64,000 nt of DNA from Crotophaga sulcirostris (taxonomy: Eukaryota; Chordata; Aves; Cuculiformes; Crotophagidae), in NCBI GenBank assembly GCA_013397455.1, contig VYZB01000119.1, forward strand, positions 2,196,672 to 2,260,671, written 5' to 3'. The notes under the pieces are model-generated. The model saw nothing but the letters and a program-made list of their open reading frames with translations, was not told the origin of the DNA and did no database searches. The stretch's first letter is position 1. The number at the start of each line of letters is the position of its first letter. The translations under genes and the position numbers were made by a program. Shown here piece after piece: positions 27,058 through 41,242 of the stretch.

Positions 27058-30000
27058 GATTATCTAAGACTTTAACAGTTTTGACTTATTGTAGGAGTTT
27101 TCTGTTTTGGAAAACAGGTTTTAATTTTTTTAAATATAATCTAGAATTTCATGAAGAATGTGTTACCAGATATCTGGAGAGGAGCTGACTTTTTCAGTGA
27201 ATATGGTATTTTGGAAGAAAACCCGAACAACTGTATCATAAATAGTGTCAGACTTCCTTGCATCTTGACTATTTTCCTGGTCAAATCTCTGATTCCTTTT
27301 AGAATGAATGATTTCTACTAGGCACTAAAGACATTTCAGTTTTTGTGCCTCTCGAGATCAACCTCTGTAAGTCATGCTGGGTGCGATGCTAAATTTCATA
27401 GGATAAGCTCTTGCCTATGAAGAATAATACTGAAAGCTACTACTTTGTTTCAGAGCAATGAAGAGTCACCAAATTATAACTTTAGAAATATCTAACGTAA
27501 AGACAGTCCCGATTAATTTACTGCTTGAAATAAAACCTTAACACAAAATATGAGATTTTTGTATGTTATTGCTCTTGTATCCCAAGGCATAACTGACTGT
27601 ATTCCATAAGTGGCCAAATTATTTTCAGTAATACTTTTAGAGTTACGAACCAGGTTTCTAAGAAAGGTCATTCGTAAATCTTTAACTGATATTGCATTCA
27701 AGGAAACAATATCTAACTGGCAGCAGCAATATCTTCATAGCATGTACTTGATACTCAATAGCTGACAGACATACAAATTACTCTGTAATTGCTAACCAGC
27801 AGAGAATAATTTGTTTAAAGAATAATTTAATCGAGTGTTAGAAAGGGAGATTGGGGAACACTCACTCAAACCCATTGCTCCCCTACTATTTCTGATCTGA
27901 ATCAGTAGCCAGTCATGAGCTGTCCTATTTAGACCTTCGTATCGCAATGGTTTGGATGTGGTTTCAGACATAAACCCCAGCAAATGTGTTTCATACCGAA
28001 GAATGCCTATAAGGCACTAAGGGAGGCAGAGAGAGTTTTGTGATTCCCTACCCATCTAAATGTGTGCCAAAAAAATCATTTGTATATTTGAGGAATCTGG
28101 CCACTGTTTTATTTAAGAAAGCTGATGTCTGTGTGTCTCTTGGAAAAGCGAGGTACAGAATGAATTTAGGCGAGGAGAGGCTGAATCTCTCTGAGATGCA
28201 GCACCAAAGCAGAGTTGCTCTGAATGCCTCAAGGTTTGAAGATTTGCCCAAGGAGGGCCTCTGGAGCAGTTTGCTGTGGGAAGTTCTAACAGGTGGCTTT
28301 CCTAAGGTAGAGATCTGAGTAATCCTCTCTTGGGCATTTCCTTAGGCAGGCATGGGTCACTGAGATCTGAAACCCATGCTGGTACCTCACAGTGGCCAAA
28401 TAAGTAAGACACAGAGCTCCCTTCCCTGCAATGAGCTGTTTCATTTTATCTTATGTGTCATCTATAAATGTTTTTAACCATGTTATCTGATTCAGGTAGT
28501 TTGTTTTTGTTTAATTGTAACTAAACTCAAATAAAGAGTTCTTTAAATAAGCTTGATAATGAAGCATTCCTTGTGTAAGAAATGGAGGCATTAATCTGCC
28601 CCTATCAGTCCTGCTGTAGACCCCTGCCTATCGCAGAAGAACAAGATGATGCTCTTTGGCAGTAAGTTTATGCAAAAATTTTGTCACCTCTAATTTTTGT
28701 TATCACATTAAAATTTATCTCCCCTGTGGTGCAGGTAGCCATCCAAAAGCGTGCAATGTAAAAGGTCCTTAGCTGAGTGGTTTTACCTTAGTGGACCTTT
28801 AGAAAAGTTCTGGGAAGAGGGATTTGAATACTGATGTTGATTTCTAACTCTCTGAAATACTGCTCCAGGTAATGATTTCCTGTACTTAAGCTGATTTTTT
28901 TTTGGAGTGATGAGAAAAAAAAGACTTTAGTTATATTCTTCCTGTGAGGCTCTGCATACGTCTCAGCAGAGTAAGGAAGGACTGGGGAGCAGATTAGTAC
29001 AGCAGAACTGGTATCTGCAGCTGTTTAAATTTATAGTCCTGATTTAAGGTTTCTTCATGGCAGTGTGCTAATAATAGGATCATGTATGTATAAATGTAGT
29101 TTCTCATTTGTCAAATGTCTCTTTTTCTAGTTTCTTCATCTTTCAGTATTAATAGGATATCACAGCTACTGACCAAATATCTTTTGATTTCTGTCTGTTT
29201 TTGAATGATATTAAGCCGTCTGGCAAAGAAGTGGAGGCTTAAAAAGCCTTCTTCCCAGCAGCAACAGGCTGTGTCACTGGATAGACTATAGACAGCATAC
29301 ACTTTTGGATTTTTAAAAAGGGTTTTTTTCAAAACTGAATCATCTGTTTGGGGCAAATAAGAAAGTAAGCAAACCTTCCTCATTTCCACATTGGCACACG
29401 TGTTTTGAAGGAGAAAATTTAATAATGTGGCACCATGTATTCAATTATTTAGTCTTAAAGCATCTAATTAGTAAAGTCTTTTGAAATCTTGATTACAAGC
29501 ATCAACAATCGTTCTGAATATAAATGTCTTGCCTATTTAAATGTCTCTCATCTAGGGCTATTTTATATTGTTTTTCTAACTACACTACAGTTCAATAAGT
29601 CCTGCGACCACTATATCATAGTGCTCTAATTGCATGGCCTCTAGAGATACTGTATCAGCCCATCAGTATTAATGCAGCAGAAAGCGAATACCCTTGTCTC
29701 TACAAAGCCAATTTAAAATATTTCTAGAATATGCTTTGGAATTACTTTTTCCTTCATCTTATTTTAGATAACACTTTGATTTAAATAAAACTGCCGATGG
29801 GGCATTGTAGGTTGATCACAAAGCGCTGTATTGTTCTATTATTTTAAATTATTGGTGTGGCAATAAATCATTCTCTGCCTATTTCATTTGCATTTTTCAT
29901 GTTCTTAATTCCAGCATGGAATTGTCTCAACTGGAGGAGGCAGAGATGTGTGGTAAAGTGAGGAGGAGCAACATTTATTCAAGAGGTACATATATCAGGA

Positions 30001-32672
30001 AAGATTTTTGCTGAAATATGGAATAAGAGGCTTTTTAAGAATGAAGCAAAGGATTTCAGTTTTCTTCCAGTCTATATGAATTGACAGAAATGTAAAATGA
30101 GGGCTGGAGTCTGGGCAGGAAGGAAGATTACAGGATGCACAGTGTGTCAGGTGCATGTTTATTAGTAAGAATTTGACCTGAAGTATTCAGATGAAAGCAC
30201 CAGCTTCTCTGTGCAAGTAACTTCAGATAAATGCTAATCTTTAGCCCTTGGCCTTGAAAGAACTTACTGGGAAGATTTCTTCCAGAGTTTTACTGCTCTT
30301 CACGTAGCTTTGGCTTTGAAATGGGGCACAAAATTTTTCTTTGGTTGTAATTATAGAAAGCAGTTGACTGCTTTTCTTCAGTAAAACAGAACAATGATGT
30401 TCTTTAAATAGGTGCATTTATTGAAGACCTAATATATTAAGCAAGCTGAAGATCTACCTTTGTCTTCTGCCCACTAATAGGTACATACAACTTTACAATC
30501 CTGTAATTACCACTTCTGATTTTTGGCATACAAATTGTTGGCAAGTGTTTTCGTTTAGTTTTTTGTGCTAAAATGTAGAACCTGGGACATTGTCTTCTTC
30601 CTGTGTTTGTACAGCACGGTTTGATTTCTGGACATCTTTACTCCTCTTCTGGCTTGTTGCCTTCATAAAATCAGTGAACAATGGATAATATTTCTCTAAG
30701 AAATGGATGAAAAGAAATCTTTCTTAATTTTGATCTGTTATTTTTTTCCAGCACAATTTTTAAAGATTTCTCAAAGAAAATAATACAGAGCTGTTCCTGG
30801 GAGGATGTTTTCTGAATGTGGGCCTCTAGTTTGTAATCAGTTACACACAAATGTCACTTCATGAATCTGGGTCAACTTGCATGAAGCTGTCTGATTGGAC
30901 TTGCAAGCTGCAGCCAAAATCTTTAATCTAGAATTCAAGGAAACCACAGACCCAAAGAAACCTGATAAGAGCCTAATATTTCTTCTTTATTAAGGCCCCA
31001 AAAAACATACAGTAGATGTCATAGGGCATAGTCTCCAGATGAAGCAATGCAAACAGGTGTGAAGATGTGGAATCTGTTTCACAAACAGACTTAAACATGT
31101 ATAATCCATTAGCAAGAAACCAAAAATCTGTCTTAATTGATGTTCAGGGAAATAAAGATTTTAGTGGGGTTGGGAGGGGGAAGGAACTATTTACATACCA
31201 GAGTTGCAGTGCTCTGGTGATAGTGTGTAGCTACTAGTTGCCAAATTTGTACATAATAAACCATCAAAATTCTTCAGTTTTGATGAGAATGATGAACCCA
31301 TCAGCCACTCCAAAATTCATGACAGTGCAAGCAACCTGAACACAAGCAGACAAGGACTAATTTTAGCCATGGAAGGTCTGATATGCAGAAGGCAATTATA
31401 CCAATCATTATTTGATTGTTACACAGGTAAGACCTCTGTCTTGATGCATGAATGGAAAAGAATTCATAATTTATAATATGATTTGGCAATGTATAGCTAG
31501 CAGCGTATAATTTCAAAAGTGCCTGCTCTCTTTGTGTAATGGCTCATAGATTTTGGCTATGAAATGTGAGATCCCAGAGGTGTGAATTTTTTAAGGCATG
31601 TGAAACAACCATAATTAAGTTGCTGGTAGCTGTATTGCTTGGTTATGCTGGAAAATATAAATCCATCTCTGCTATTGAAATGTCCTAAAGTGGGCATAGT
31701 TCATTCATTCTACCATTTCCCACAAATGTAATAGTTAAATTTTAGACTTTCAACGTGCAAATTATTGTGGAGCTGAAAAATGCAGAATCCATTTTAGAAA
31801 ATTATGAGAAATGTGTATTTTTCTGTATGTCATGGGTCAGTTTAGATAGTTTCAGTACTTAGTTGATATGTATTGATTTTCATGCTTTTCCCATTAGTTA
31901 GAATGGCATATACAGGATACCAAATGTGAATGGTAGCTGAGGTTCATATATCACAGTCCCAATGCCAACAAAGACCTTTTTAACTCTCAGAAATAATGGA
32001 AACAAAATGTAATAAAAGCCAATATTCAAATACCAGCTTAATTGAGAAGCACAAAAAATGATTGTTTTTTCTGTAGTTTTTAATATTTCTTTATTGAAGA
32101 TGTGCCTGAATGGAATTGCTTTGATAATTTGAGCTTCTTGCATCTGTTACGATTCTGTTCTCGGTAAATCAAGTATTAGGCACAATGAATTTTTTTTTAT
32201 TTTTTCTTTCGCTTTTTTTTTTCCTTCAGGTCCTGCAAACAAACCAGTTTGGAATTATTCTGTTCTAAGGGTATTCTTCTTCAGCTGATCACATAGATAG
32301 AAATGGCATGGTATTTGTCCAGTGAGTCTGGTGAGTTAAATCCTGTCCTGCCTTCTAGCTTGACCTATTTCAGCAAAAAGTTCTTTCAGCCTTTGTAGAA
32401 GAGACAAAGCAGAAGGTTGGGATATTTTAGACAAGCTTTCTGACAGAACTGGAAAAATGTAGGAGATACCATTTTTTTAGACCAAGGTATCACCTTGTGG
32501 ATGAGCCTGGATGTGAGGAAATGCTGGATTTCAGCAGCTTCCTTTGTTAATGTATGTACATTGACTTAAAAAAAAATATGTCGAAAAGGCAAGTATTTAA
32601 GGACAGATGTAAAATTTTGTCAATAGATCCACTGAAATATAAGCTGTATTCTGTTATTTTATTTACCCATTT

Positions 32673-32734
32673 TGTGTGTGTGTAGGCATTTGTATGTATA
32701 TAGGTATTAAAACCACACACAAATACATACCTAC
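32673..32734. repeat. GT-rich tract facing a CA-rich tract, imperfect hairpin
   Basis: A (GT)n stretch followed by TGTAGGCATTTGTATGTATA on the left faces CCACACACAAATACATACCTACA on the right, separated by a few bases. The two halves are partly complementary (TGTAGG with CCTACA, GTATGTAT with ATACATAC, and GTGTG with CACAC, with shifts). This may be a decayed inverted duplication of a simple repeat. Confidence 0.5.
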
Positions 32735-33534
32735 AATTCTATGCTTCTACTTTTAAAAACTCTTGCTGATTATCTCTCACTCATCTGTTTGCTTTTACGC
32801 ATCTTATTACTCAATATTGTTACTCTGAGAGGTGTGAGAACAAGCCATTTGAAAGATAGGCCATGACATGAATGTGCACAGCACCTTTTAGAGTCAGATT
32901 TTTTTTACTCTTGGAAAAATAAAGCAGTAAAATCCCTGTGTTTCCAAGAAAGCACAATTCTTATCACATCACTTTCAAAGCACAGACAAAGAAACGAAGA
33001 GGCATCGTGTAGGGATTAGAAGGAACAAGCAGTGGCTTTTTTCTAGAATTCGCCTGCACTGGTACAAAAGAGCAGGAGGGCAGGTGTTGTGTGGGTGCTG
33101 TGATTTACAGGAACAAAGCAGCTGTCCCTGGTGAAACTACATCAGAGATCTGCAAGCCTGGTCCCTGTTCTCTTGGTGTCTGTACTTGTTAATAGCCCTT
33201 GGATCGTGTACTTAGTCATCAGTTTTTTAATTTTTTTTTTAAGAAGGTAAGAATTTTCCAAAGATGCCACACTCTTGCTTATATAAGTATTCTGGAGGGC
33301 ACAGATGAGGCAGAGGTGGTAAAAACTGTAAAGGCTGACTGATGGTGGGAGTGGCCATTTTCACTAGGCTCTTGTTCCTTTCTGTTGCTGTACACACAGT
33401 TGTACCGTGAAGGGCTAGGGTTACTTTAAGTCAGGTCATGGTTAGGAAAGGGAGGAGCTGCAGAGTTTGACAGCCTGTGAACTTCTACAGGTTTCAGAGA
33501 ACGATGATAAAGGCCAGCATCATTTGACATCGTT

Positions 33535-33612
33535 TGACATTGTTAGGCTATAGGTTGGACTCGATGATCTCAGAGGTCCTTTCCAACCTTGTAATACAGT
33601 GATACTGTGACG
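33535..33612 (+). mobile_element. CR1 3' tail fragment
   Basis: Only the last 75 or so bases of a CR1 remain: TAGGCTATAGGTTGGACTCG, GATGATCTCAGAGGTCCTTT and CCAACCTTGTAATACAGTGA, then a tail of GTGATACT-like units. It matches the 3' end of the 42.6-kb copy closely and belongs to the same subfamily. Such extreme 5' truncation is normal for CR1, whose reverse transcription starts at the 3' end. A short direct repeat (TTTGACATCGTTTGACAT, 33523-33540) lies immediately upstream. Confidence 0.88.
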
Positions 33613-36600
33613 TGATGACGCTGTTTGGGTTTGCTGTAATTCGGGGCGAGAGTTACTGTTGGGAGAAGCAGAGACTGCTGAGACTCACGGCCTGTAGGAG
33701 TACATTACTTTCAGAGCAAGAAGCTGTGGTTTGACACTGTTAGATGTCCATCCCTCACCTCTGAATGTCGCGTACCAGTGGAGTAGTGAGCACTTGCAGG
33801 GGTTGCTTTCAGCACAAGGGAGTAAGTGTCAAGGTTGGGGACAACCCTTGCCAATACCTGCAACAATTCGCCTATTCCAGAAAGTGTGTTAACAGAGGTG
33901 AGTGGCTGGTTTCTTCCTAGTTTTGGTTTTTTATCTATTTTACATTAATTTCCTCAGCTACTTAGCTTATGTTTTGAATGGTGTAGGCTTTCATCTACAG
34001 CAGTCTTTCTTTTGCATTTGGCTGGTTTTTTTGCAATGATGGTGGAAGGGTCTCGGTTCTGATGCCTGCTGCCAGCTTCCTTCTTGCTACAGACTGCAGG
34101 AGGAGAGGGTTAGCACATTAGACTCATGTTATTCCATACTTTTTGTATGTTATTGCCATGCTGTGACTTTATTTGGGGTTTAGAGTTTGGAAAAATACAG
34201 CACTTATGATCTGAACCTTTGGAGTGGGAAGAAGAGATCTGCTTTTGAAGTTTCATTCATCTGTAGCTTTCATGAAAAGCAACAAACTTGGGAAATTTTC
34301 AACTTGCTTTAGGAGTGGAAGAAATGGAGAAGTGTTCTGAGTGGGCTGTTTGTTGTGAACTATACATTCTAGAGGACATCAGCAATTCATAAGAAAAAAT
34401 GATCTGTCCAGCCAGAGAAAATTGACACTAAAATTTAAAACTTAACCCAAATGAAATCCATCATTTTTTCTTTATTTTTCCTCTGGAATTTCAGTGCTTA
34501 TGGAGACTAGAGAACACTGGAAATTGATTGATTGGGTAGTTCCATGTTATACAGGGAGTTTTTTCTTATGATGTTCCCATCTGAAATGCAGTAATGTCTT
34601 TTAAGTATATAGACTAGTGAAAGTATAAGCTAGTGCTAGTCATAACTCCCCAAAAACAGAGGTGTTTGTCCAGAAGTGGCAAATTGACGCAGGCTGGTAT
34701 GCAATAACAAATCAATCCCAACATATAAAAACCCCTTAAGCAAGCAGTAAAATACTTTATGCTTCAGGGGAAAAAAAATTAACAAACTGAAAAGAATTTT
34801 TTATGGGAAAACGTATTTAAGCATTGCTTTCTAAAATTGTTATTAATTCTAAATATTTATTGGATAAAAAAAATTACATGAAAAAGTGGCCTGTAAACCC
34901 CTGTCCAGAAATATATCATTGTCTCTTTTAATAGAGAGAAGCCATTTATCTCTTTTCAGAGAACAGACTCCAATTATAGATTTTGTACATGTTACACTCA
35001 ATATGCAGAAATGCGATCAGATCAAATGCCTACACACAGGGTGTACCACTTCAGAATTACTTTGGAACAATAGCTTGCAATCTTTATGTAAATTCAAATG
35101 TGTCTCTCTATCTTGTTCTTCCAGTGTTTGGTGTAGCATGAAAAAATGCATACATCATCTGTTTTGAAGGGAAGACTGATGCAATTTTAATAAAGATTAC
35201 TGGCAGAGTATTGTGAATCAGGTGCTATGAAATTGTTTGCCATCTAGCCCTTACTATTTTATCCTGCAACACTGCAATTTTTTCTGGTAGAGGAGGAAAA
35301 CCCACCTGTGGAATGTGACCTCTTGTTTGTAGTAGTTCAGAAGGCACTAAAATGCTTCCGATTCAAAAAGATGGGTTTGTTCTCATTTATTTCAAATACC
35401 AAGTGAAAGAAATTGTTTTAAAGCATATCTGCCACGCTTTGAAGGCCATGCTTGAAAACTGTAGCTTCCTTTGGTCTTTTCCCTCTGATATGAACATTGT
35501 ACAGGGCTTGTGGGGATGCAGGGATAAATGTGGTAGTCTAAATAGGGGCATTAAGCTTGCTTCAGGAGAGGGCAAGCATGTCTGGTGAGAGAGTTAAGGA
35601 AGGTCTGCCATGAAATCACCCAGGGATGTGTCCCAGACCCCTAGTCAGATTTGATTAACTTTAACATAAACGTTGGTATGTGAAGAGTGATACTTTTGAC
35701 CTTTTGACATTACATTACTTAAATATACGAATGGCCATCTGGTGTTCATGGCGAAACTCCACCGAGCTAGGTGTATTTCAATTTTCATTTACTAGGAAAA
35801 GTGGAAAATGGTCCAACATGCCAGTAAAAGCCAGGGAGAACACAGAAATGATAGAATTAAACACTAGTAATGGAACAGAAGGGACTAAGGAGCAAGAGGT
35901 GATGGGCTGCAGTTTCTTTCATTAATTTGATATGTTTTGGTGATGCTATAAAACTATCAACTTTACAGCTTCCAGAATGGTTGTGCCATAATGAATAGGC
36001 TCAACCAAAGATACAGGTGCAGTGCAATGCCCAGTCTGTGCACCATGCAGCTGAAGGTACAGTTGCCAGTGAAGCTAAAAGTCATTCTGAGACAAGGGAG
36101 GATGATCTGTGCGACTTGGGGAACAGTAAAAGAAATTGCTTTGAAATTTGTTTTCCCCCTAGAAATCCTGCAGGAAGGAGAAGAAATATTAGTTGATTTT
36201 TCTTTAGCTCACTGGGATTTAGAACAGTACTCTCAGACTGTATGTTTGAGAGGGTGACTTTATTCATAACGCATACATATTCCAGAAAAAGCAAAATTGC
36301 ACTTCCCGTTTATGTTGTGCTCGATGTGATTTGTGTATCTGGTGGGCTTGCATTGACAAGGCTGCAAAACACTGCCCGTTTCCCCCAGAGGGCTGAGAGC
36401 TGCTTGACTGGAAGCACAGTGCCACTGTGAAAGCTGTAGCAGGGTTTTGGCAAAAAACATCCCACTCACTCTGCAATTGTTACCTGGCTGGTTAGTTTGT
36501 AATTACATCAAGTATCTTCATATCCAATTGCAATTATTTCTGTGACTGTCATTATGATGCCGACGACCCTGATTAAAATGAGATTTCAGTCTTTTAGAGT

Positions 36601-39600
36601 ATCAAATAGATTTGTCTGCATCATTTAAAGGTACTGTTAAATTTAGAGAGAGAAGTTTGCATCCCATTATATATATCCCATAGGTTTTGAAGGCCTAAAT
36701 TGCAAAACAATTCAATTCTTTGGTGAGATGTGTTTTGATCCAACTGTATAGATTGCAGAGACATATAGAGACACATGCAGAGGTCCTAATTTCTGTAATA
36801 TGTTTTATATTCTCAGTCATTAAATTTATAATCTCCTATACTGAATTGCATTCTCTGTTTTTTAGTAGACTTACCAGGAGGTAATTGTAGTTATTTTCTC
36901 AATCCATTGTAAGCCTTATATTGCTTGAAATGTGCTCCTCTCCAATTTTTCCTCTGAATCATCAATTTATGTTTTCATTTTCATCCGTTTTTGACCATTT
37001 ATGCAGTACTTTGGGAATTCAGAACTGTAGCTGAGAAAAAAACCACCCACTTGCAATGTAAAGGTAAAGCAAATCACAATTGCTACTTCAGGATTTTTTT
37101 TTTATTCTTGCTTCAGTCTCTGATTCCTCTGCTCTGTTGCAGCTGCTAGGACAGGAAAGTAGCATTATCAATGAGAAATCAGGTCTCTGAAGCATTCAGG
37201 TAGGAATGTATCATAAACAATAACGATTACTGAAGCAACTTGCGGTGCAGAGCTTTGCTGTTCAGAGGTACCCAAAAAAAAGAAAAAGAAAACCTGATCT
37301 ATAGCTGCTGAGGGTTGACCCTTCCCTTGTTTGTCAGTAATTATAGCCGATGCATCTGTGACCAACTGTCCTGACACTCCTGGGCTTGAAGCATCTTTTG
37401 CCAGCCTCTTCATTATCATCTCTGGGGCTGTCAAAAGGCCAAACATCTAAAGCAGTCACTACTTTTGTTTCCCTCATTCTCTCTTCCCTTTTACCTGCTT
37501 TTTCCCTACATTGATTCCAAGTGAAGAAAAAGAAGCAACATGTTTGCTTCTACAAACATCATTGCAGACTGGAGAGCAAATGGGAACCTCTTTAGGGAGC
37601 TGGCTGGCAAATGATAAACATTTATGAGGAGCTATTTCGGTACAAGAGTGCTTCATAAATGAGCAACGTCACTGTGCTTTTTATGCTACAGAAGCATTTG
37701 TGTATTTGTCTTTGTTTCCCATTGCAAAGCTGTATAATATTTATACTAACACCAGGTTCAGTGCTGGGCATAGCTGAGCTGTGAGAGCACTGTCTTTAGC
37801 GGTCTCAGTGGCAGCATGAATTCTCAGCGTAAGTGAACAGCTTACAGTGTAAATCGTAATCAGCTGCAAAAACTTCTCTTTGGAAAGATAATAAAAATCA
37901 ATAATAGGCCTGCTAATGTAGAAAGGACAGCAAGAGGCAGACATTTAATTTAGTTAAAAAGTAATCAGAAAGGAAAGAGCTAGACTAAATAACCTGTGTA
38001 ATTAAAGAGTTTAAAGGAAGTTCCAGCTGGAATGTGCAGCTTTTATGTATGTGGGAAGTAGGGAAAATATGTGTATATATACTGAGCTAAATTTAAAGTT
38101 TTTCTGGCAGTACCACAGCATTCAGCAAATGAGCTTCTGCTTTTGACAGTAATGTGGATATTAAAGCAATTTAAAGATTAATATATTATATAGAAAAATC
38201 AATTAGTCCTTTTAAAGCATTTAAGACTGAAAGGAAAAGAAAAACTCACATAGAAGAAAAAGAAGGCAAAGAATGGGCAGTGAATAAGACATTTGCTGCT
38301 AATTGATAGACAGAGGAAGAGAAAAAACGGGCAAACAGATTGTGACTTTCTAAAATGTTGTTTTTCTTATACATACTCTTCATTCTTCTAAAGAGCTCAC
38401 TGTGAAACAGTTCTGGACTCGCATGCACCCATGCTTGCAAATAGGAATGAGTAAGAGTCTGGCTCACATCCCCTCCCACGGTAGCCATACCATGAGTCTA
38501 GGTTGTTAGGAACCAGCAAAGCCTTTTACCAGTTTGCAGAGGTCTCTGAAAACCTGGGTAGGACTTGCTCTCTGCTGTCCACTCTCAGGGTTTTGCTGAG
38601 TACTGAGCTTTGGGTTGCAAATTTCCAGTTGGGTTGGATGGGCAGAGACATTTTGCATTTTGACTAGCTGCCACTCATTTGCAGTTCTTTAATTAGATGT
38701 GTTAAATGAAAGTCATTCAGAACTCTGGAAAATAATCTGTGCCTCCCTTACCTGCCGTAAAGACAGGTTGCAGCAAGGCAGTACCGAGGGCTCACATTCT
38801 GTGCCTGAGAGTTTGGTGCTTTGTTTCTCAACAGAATGAGGATTTTTGCTAGGCTATTTCTGAAAGACAGCGAGGCTAGCAAAACCTTTCCCAGGGAAAA
38901 TATTTTAATTTTTGTGTTCTTTCAACTTTCATCCTTAATACATGAAACAGATAAAAAAAATGTCAGTCTCATCCTCAAAACAGAAAGATGAAGAAATCTT
39001 GAAGAAAGCATGAAGTTATAAAGTGCAAAAACATCAGAATGCAAAACTTGGCTGGTACTGCACACCAGCAGTGCTTCAGTACCTTCAAGGGATTTTTCAG
39101 AAATATGACTATTTTAATGAATATTTTGCAAAATTGTTCTAGTTCCTCCAAGAAGTAGAGTGATATTTTTGTTAGAGGACATTTCACAGCAGTAGGGCTT
39201 TATTAAAATATTAGTCTTATATTTAATAAACCAAAATCAAGAGTGAATGAAAAGTTCTGATCATCCCAAGACCATTCCTAAGATCCCTTCTGATCACTGA
39301 TGAGCTGGATAGGATTTGGAAATCGTGATGGTTTGTCCCAGCTTGTCATATTTTGTGTCAGTTTCTCAGGTACTTCTTATGAGCCATCTACAGTGTTTTC
39401 TCACTCAATCTGTTCTCACTCAATCTTCATGTTCTTCCTGCATTAATTATAAGCTGTTTATGACAAATTACTGCGCAAAGTAACAATTTTTCTATGTTTA
39501 CCACCATCAATTACCTCACTGGAATGACTGTTTGGTGTTTGAAAGAGAAAAAGAGAAGTTGAATGAGTGTACACAAAGCAACATCTGGATTTGCAGTGCC

Positions 39601-39621
39601 AGCAGATGCTACTGGTGCATT

Positions 39622-39975
39622 TCAGTTTCCATTATGACCCAGTAAGCTGAACTGCTGATTTTCTGAGTCTTCCTCCATTGCCATATGCTTTGTCCTTGCA
39701 GCCAGGGCCCTTTGTTCCTCAGCAGAGCATGCACAAGTGCCCTGGTGGGATGGACAAGCCTCTGGCAACCCCTTTGTTGTGCTGATGCTTTTCTGCCTTG
39801 AAATTGGGGCTGTTCTTCTTGATGAGTCCCGCTGAGTATTGCTCCTGAAACTGTTGTATGAACATTTCTCTATCTTCCTGTTGTCCTTCTTGGGCTTGAT
39901 GATTACCTTGAGATAAGACTGCTCAACAGTGCTCCTGCAGATGCTCTCAAGCTCCCCTTTCCTCCCCAGTTTCCT
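39622..39975 (-). other. Startless open frame, unrecognised
   Basis: On the minus strand the frame is open for 117 codons between a TGA at 39976-39978 and a TGA at 39622-39624. There is no early ATG; the only methionines are near the C-terminal end (MAMEED). The translation is rich in K, R, S and Q (for example YLKVIIKPKKDNRKIEKC) and resembles no family I can name. A pyrimidine tract plus AG upstream, as expected of an internal exon, is not evident. A frame of this length is expected by chance in a GC-richer block of a 64-kb window, so I list it only as a candidate exon or pseudogene remnant. Confidence 0.15.
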
Positions 39976-41218
39976 TCAAATGGACAACCTTGTGTTCAAG
40001 CCAGCGTGTCTCACTCCCTGTTGTCTGCACCATGCAGACATGCTGCTTCCCCACAGTGAATGACATTGCACATGTGAGGCTTGACGCAGCAGGCTGGGTT
40101 ACTGCCCCCCTGCCTCCAGCACTGGGCTTTCACAGTGTCTCTCCTGTGGGTGTGTGATCCCTTTGCCCTGCGTGTAAAAAACTCTCTTGTCTCTAAGCAC
40201 GAAGCTGGGAAAACCTTCCACATCTGGGTGTTCAGCTCTACCCCCGCCATGCTGGGCTGTCCTCCTCCAAGCAAGCTCCTCCTGCTCTGCCCTGCCCCAG
40301 ATTAGGGTCCATATATGCAAATTGCTCCTATCTAACTTTATATAAGAAATTTTAGAACCATTTTGGAGTGTCCTACATGTTGCTTAGTCATAAACAAGGT
40401 ATGGTTGCACAGTAATTATGAATACAGTAAAGACCCTGCAGTACCTCCTCGGCTCACTCAGTTCCAGCTTTCCATTCGGTCCCACCTGTTGCAATTGCGG
40501 TGCTGTGCAGGGAGGACATCTGATCAGAGATACTAAGGGAAGCAGAAAGCATCCACCTTTCCACAGTCAGAGACTTTTACAGCAAAACATTTGTGGAAGA
40601 GGTAGGCTGATGCCAGTCTAACTGGAAGAAAAGTGGGAAGAGGCAGTGGAAAGAGCTCAGCAGCTCCTTCCAGTGCTAGGAGGGGAAAGAAGTAAAGACT
40701 GCAAAGTTCATGGAGCATTAGGATGAGTATATTTAAGGATGAAGATAAAATAAATGTTTGGTGCAGGCAGGTGAGCTTGGGGAATGAGCAGGTGTTGGAC
40801 TTCAGCTGGGAGAGGAATTAATTGAATTGGGGGGACTGGGAAAAGCCAGAAAATCTGCAGCATTGAGTAATCAGTGAGGGCTGTTGCAGCAGGAGCCAGA
40901 GCAGCTTTGCTCAGTGAATTGAAGAGAGAAGGGAGCAATGCAGTGAGGAAAGTAAGGGGAGAGAGGGAAAGCACTGAACAGATGCATCTCTTTTCCATAG
41001 GAAAGTGTTGTGTAGGTGGGGAATGAAGTTACCTGAAGCTGACTTGATGATTCTTGTGTTTTTTTGCCAGCCTTGTAATTTCAGAAAGAGACAGGAGTTG
41101 GAGGAGAAATTTGATTTATAGGGTTCTTCTGGATTTGGTTATTTCTTCTGTTGTTTTTTTTTTAAGACCAGGCTTAGTATAATTCTTGTTGTTATTCTGC
41201 AAACTAGGCCTGTCATTA

Positions 41219-41242
41219 ATGTTTTTAAAAATGTTTTTAAAA
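41219..41242. repeat. Two-copy tandem duplication, 12-bp unit
   Basis: The unit ATGTTTTTAAAA is present twice in direct succession. It is a simple slippage product in AT-rich DNA. Confidence 0.7.

Larger units (their letters stand above)
24653..33534. other. Non-coding DNA, one short hairpin-like repeat
   Basis: About 8.9 kb without a supportable gene. Open frames stay below 95 codons. Small features are a run of 12 T at 25040-25051, a 13-bp tandem duplication at 27032-27057, a POU octamer ATTTGCAT near 29886, and an imperfect GT/CA hairpin near 32673-32734. A slightly CpG-richer patch lies near 26090-26150. Confidence 0.65.

Noticed and set aside
36264..36476. Several overlapping minus and plus frames near 36.0-36.5 kb
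   Set aside because: All are short (60-90 codons), mutually overlapping and unrecognised; they fit random open frames.
40011..40320. Histidine/cysteine-containing minus frames that recall zinc fingers
   Set aside because: Cys and His spacing does not fit C2H2 or another finger type, and three frames are open together because of base composition.
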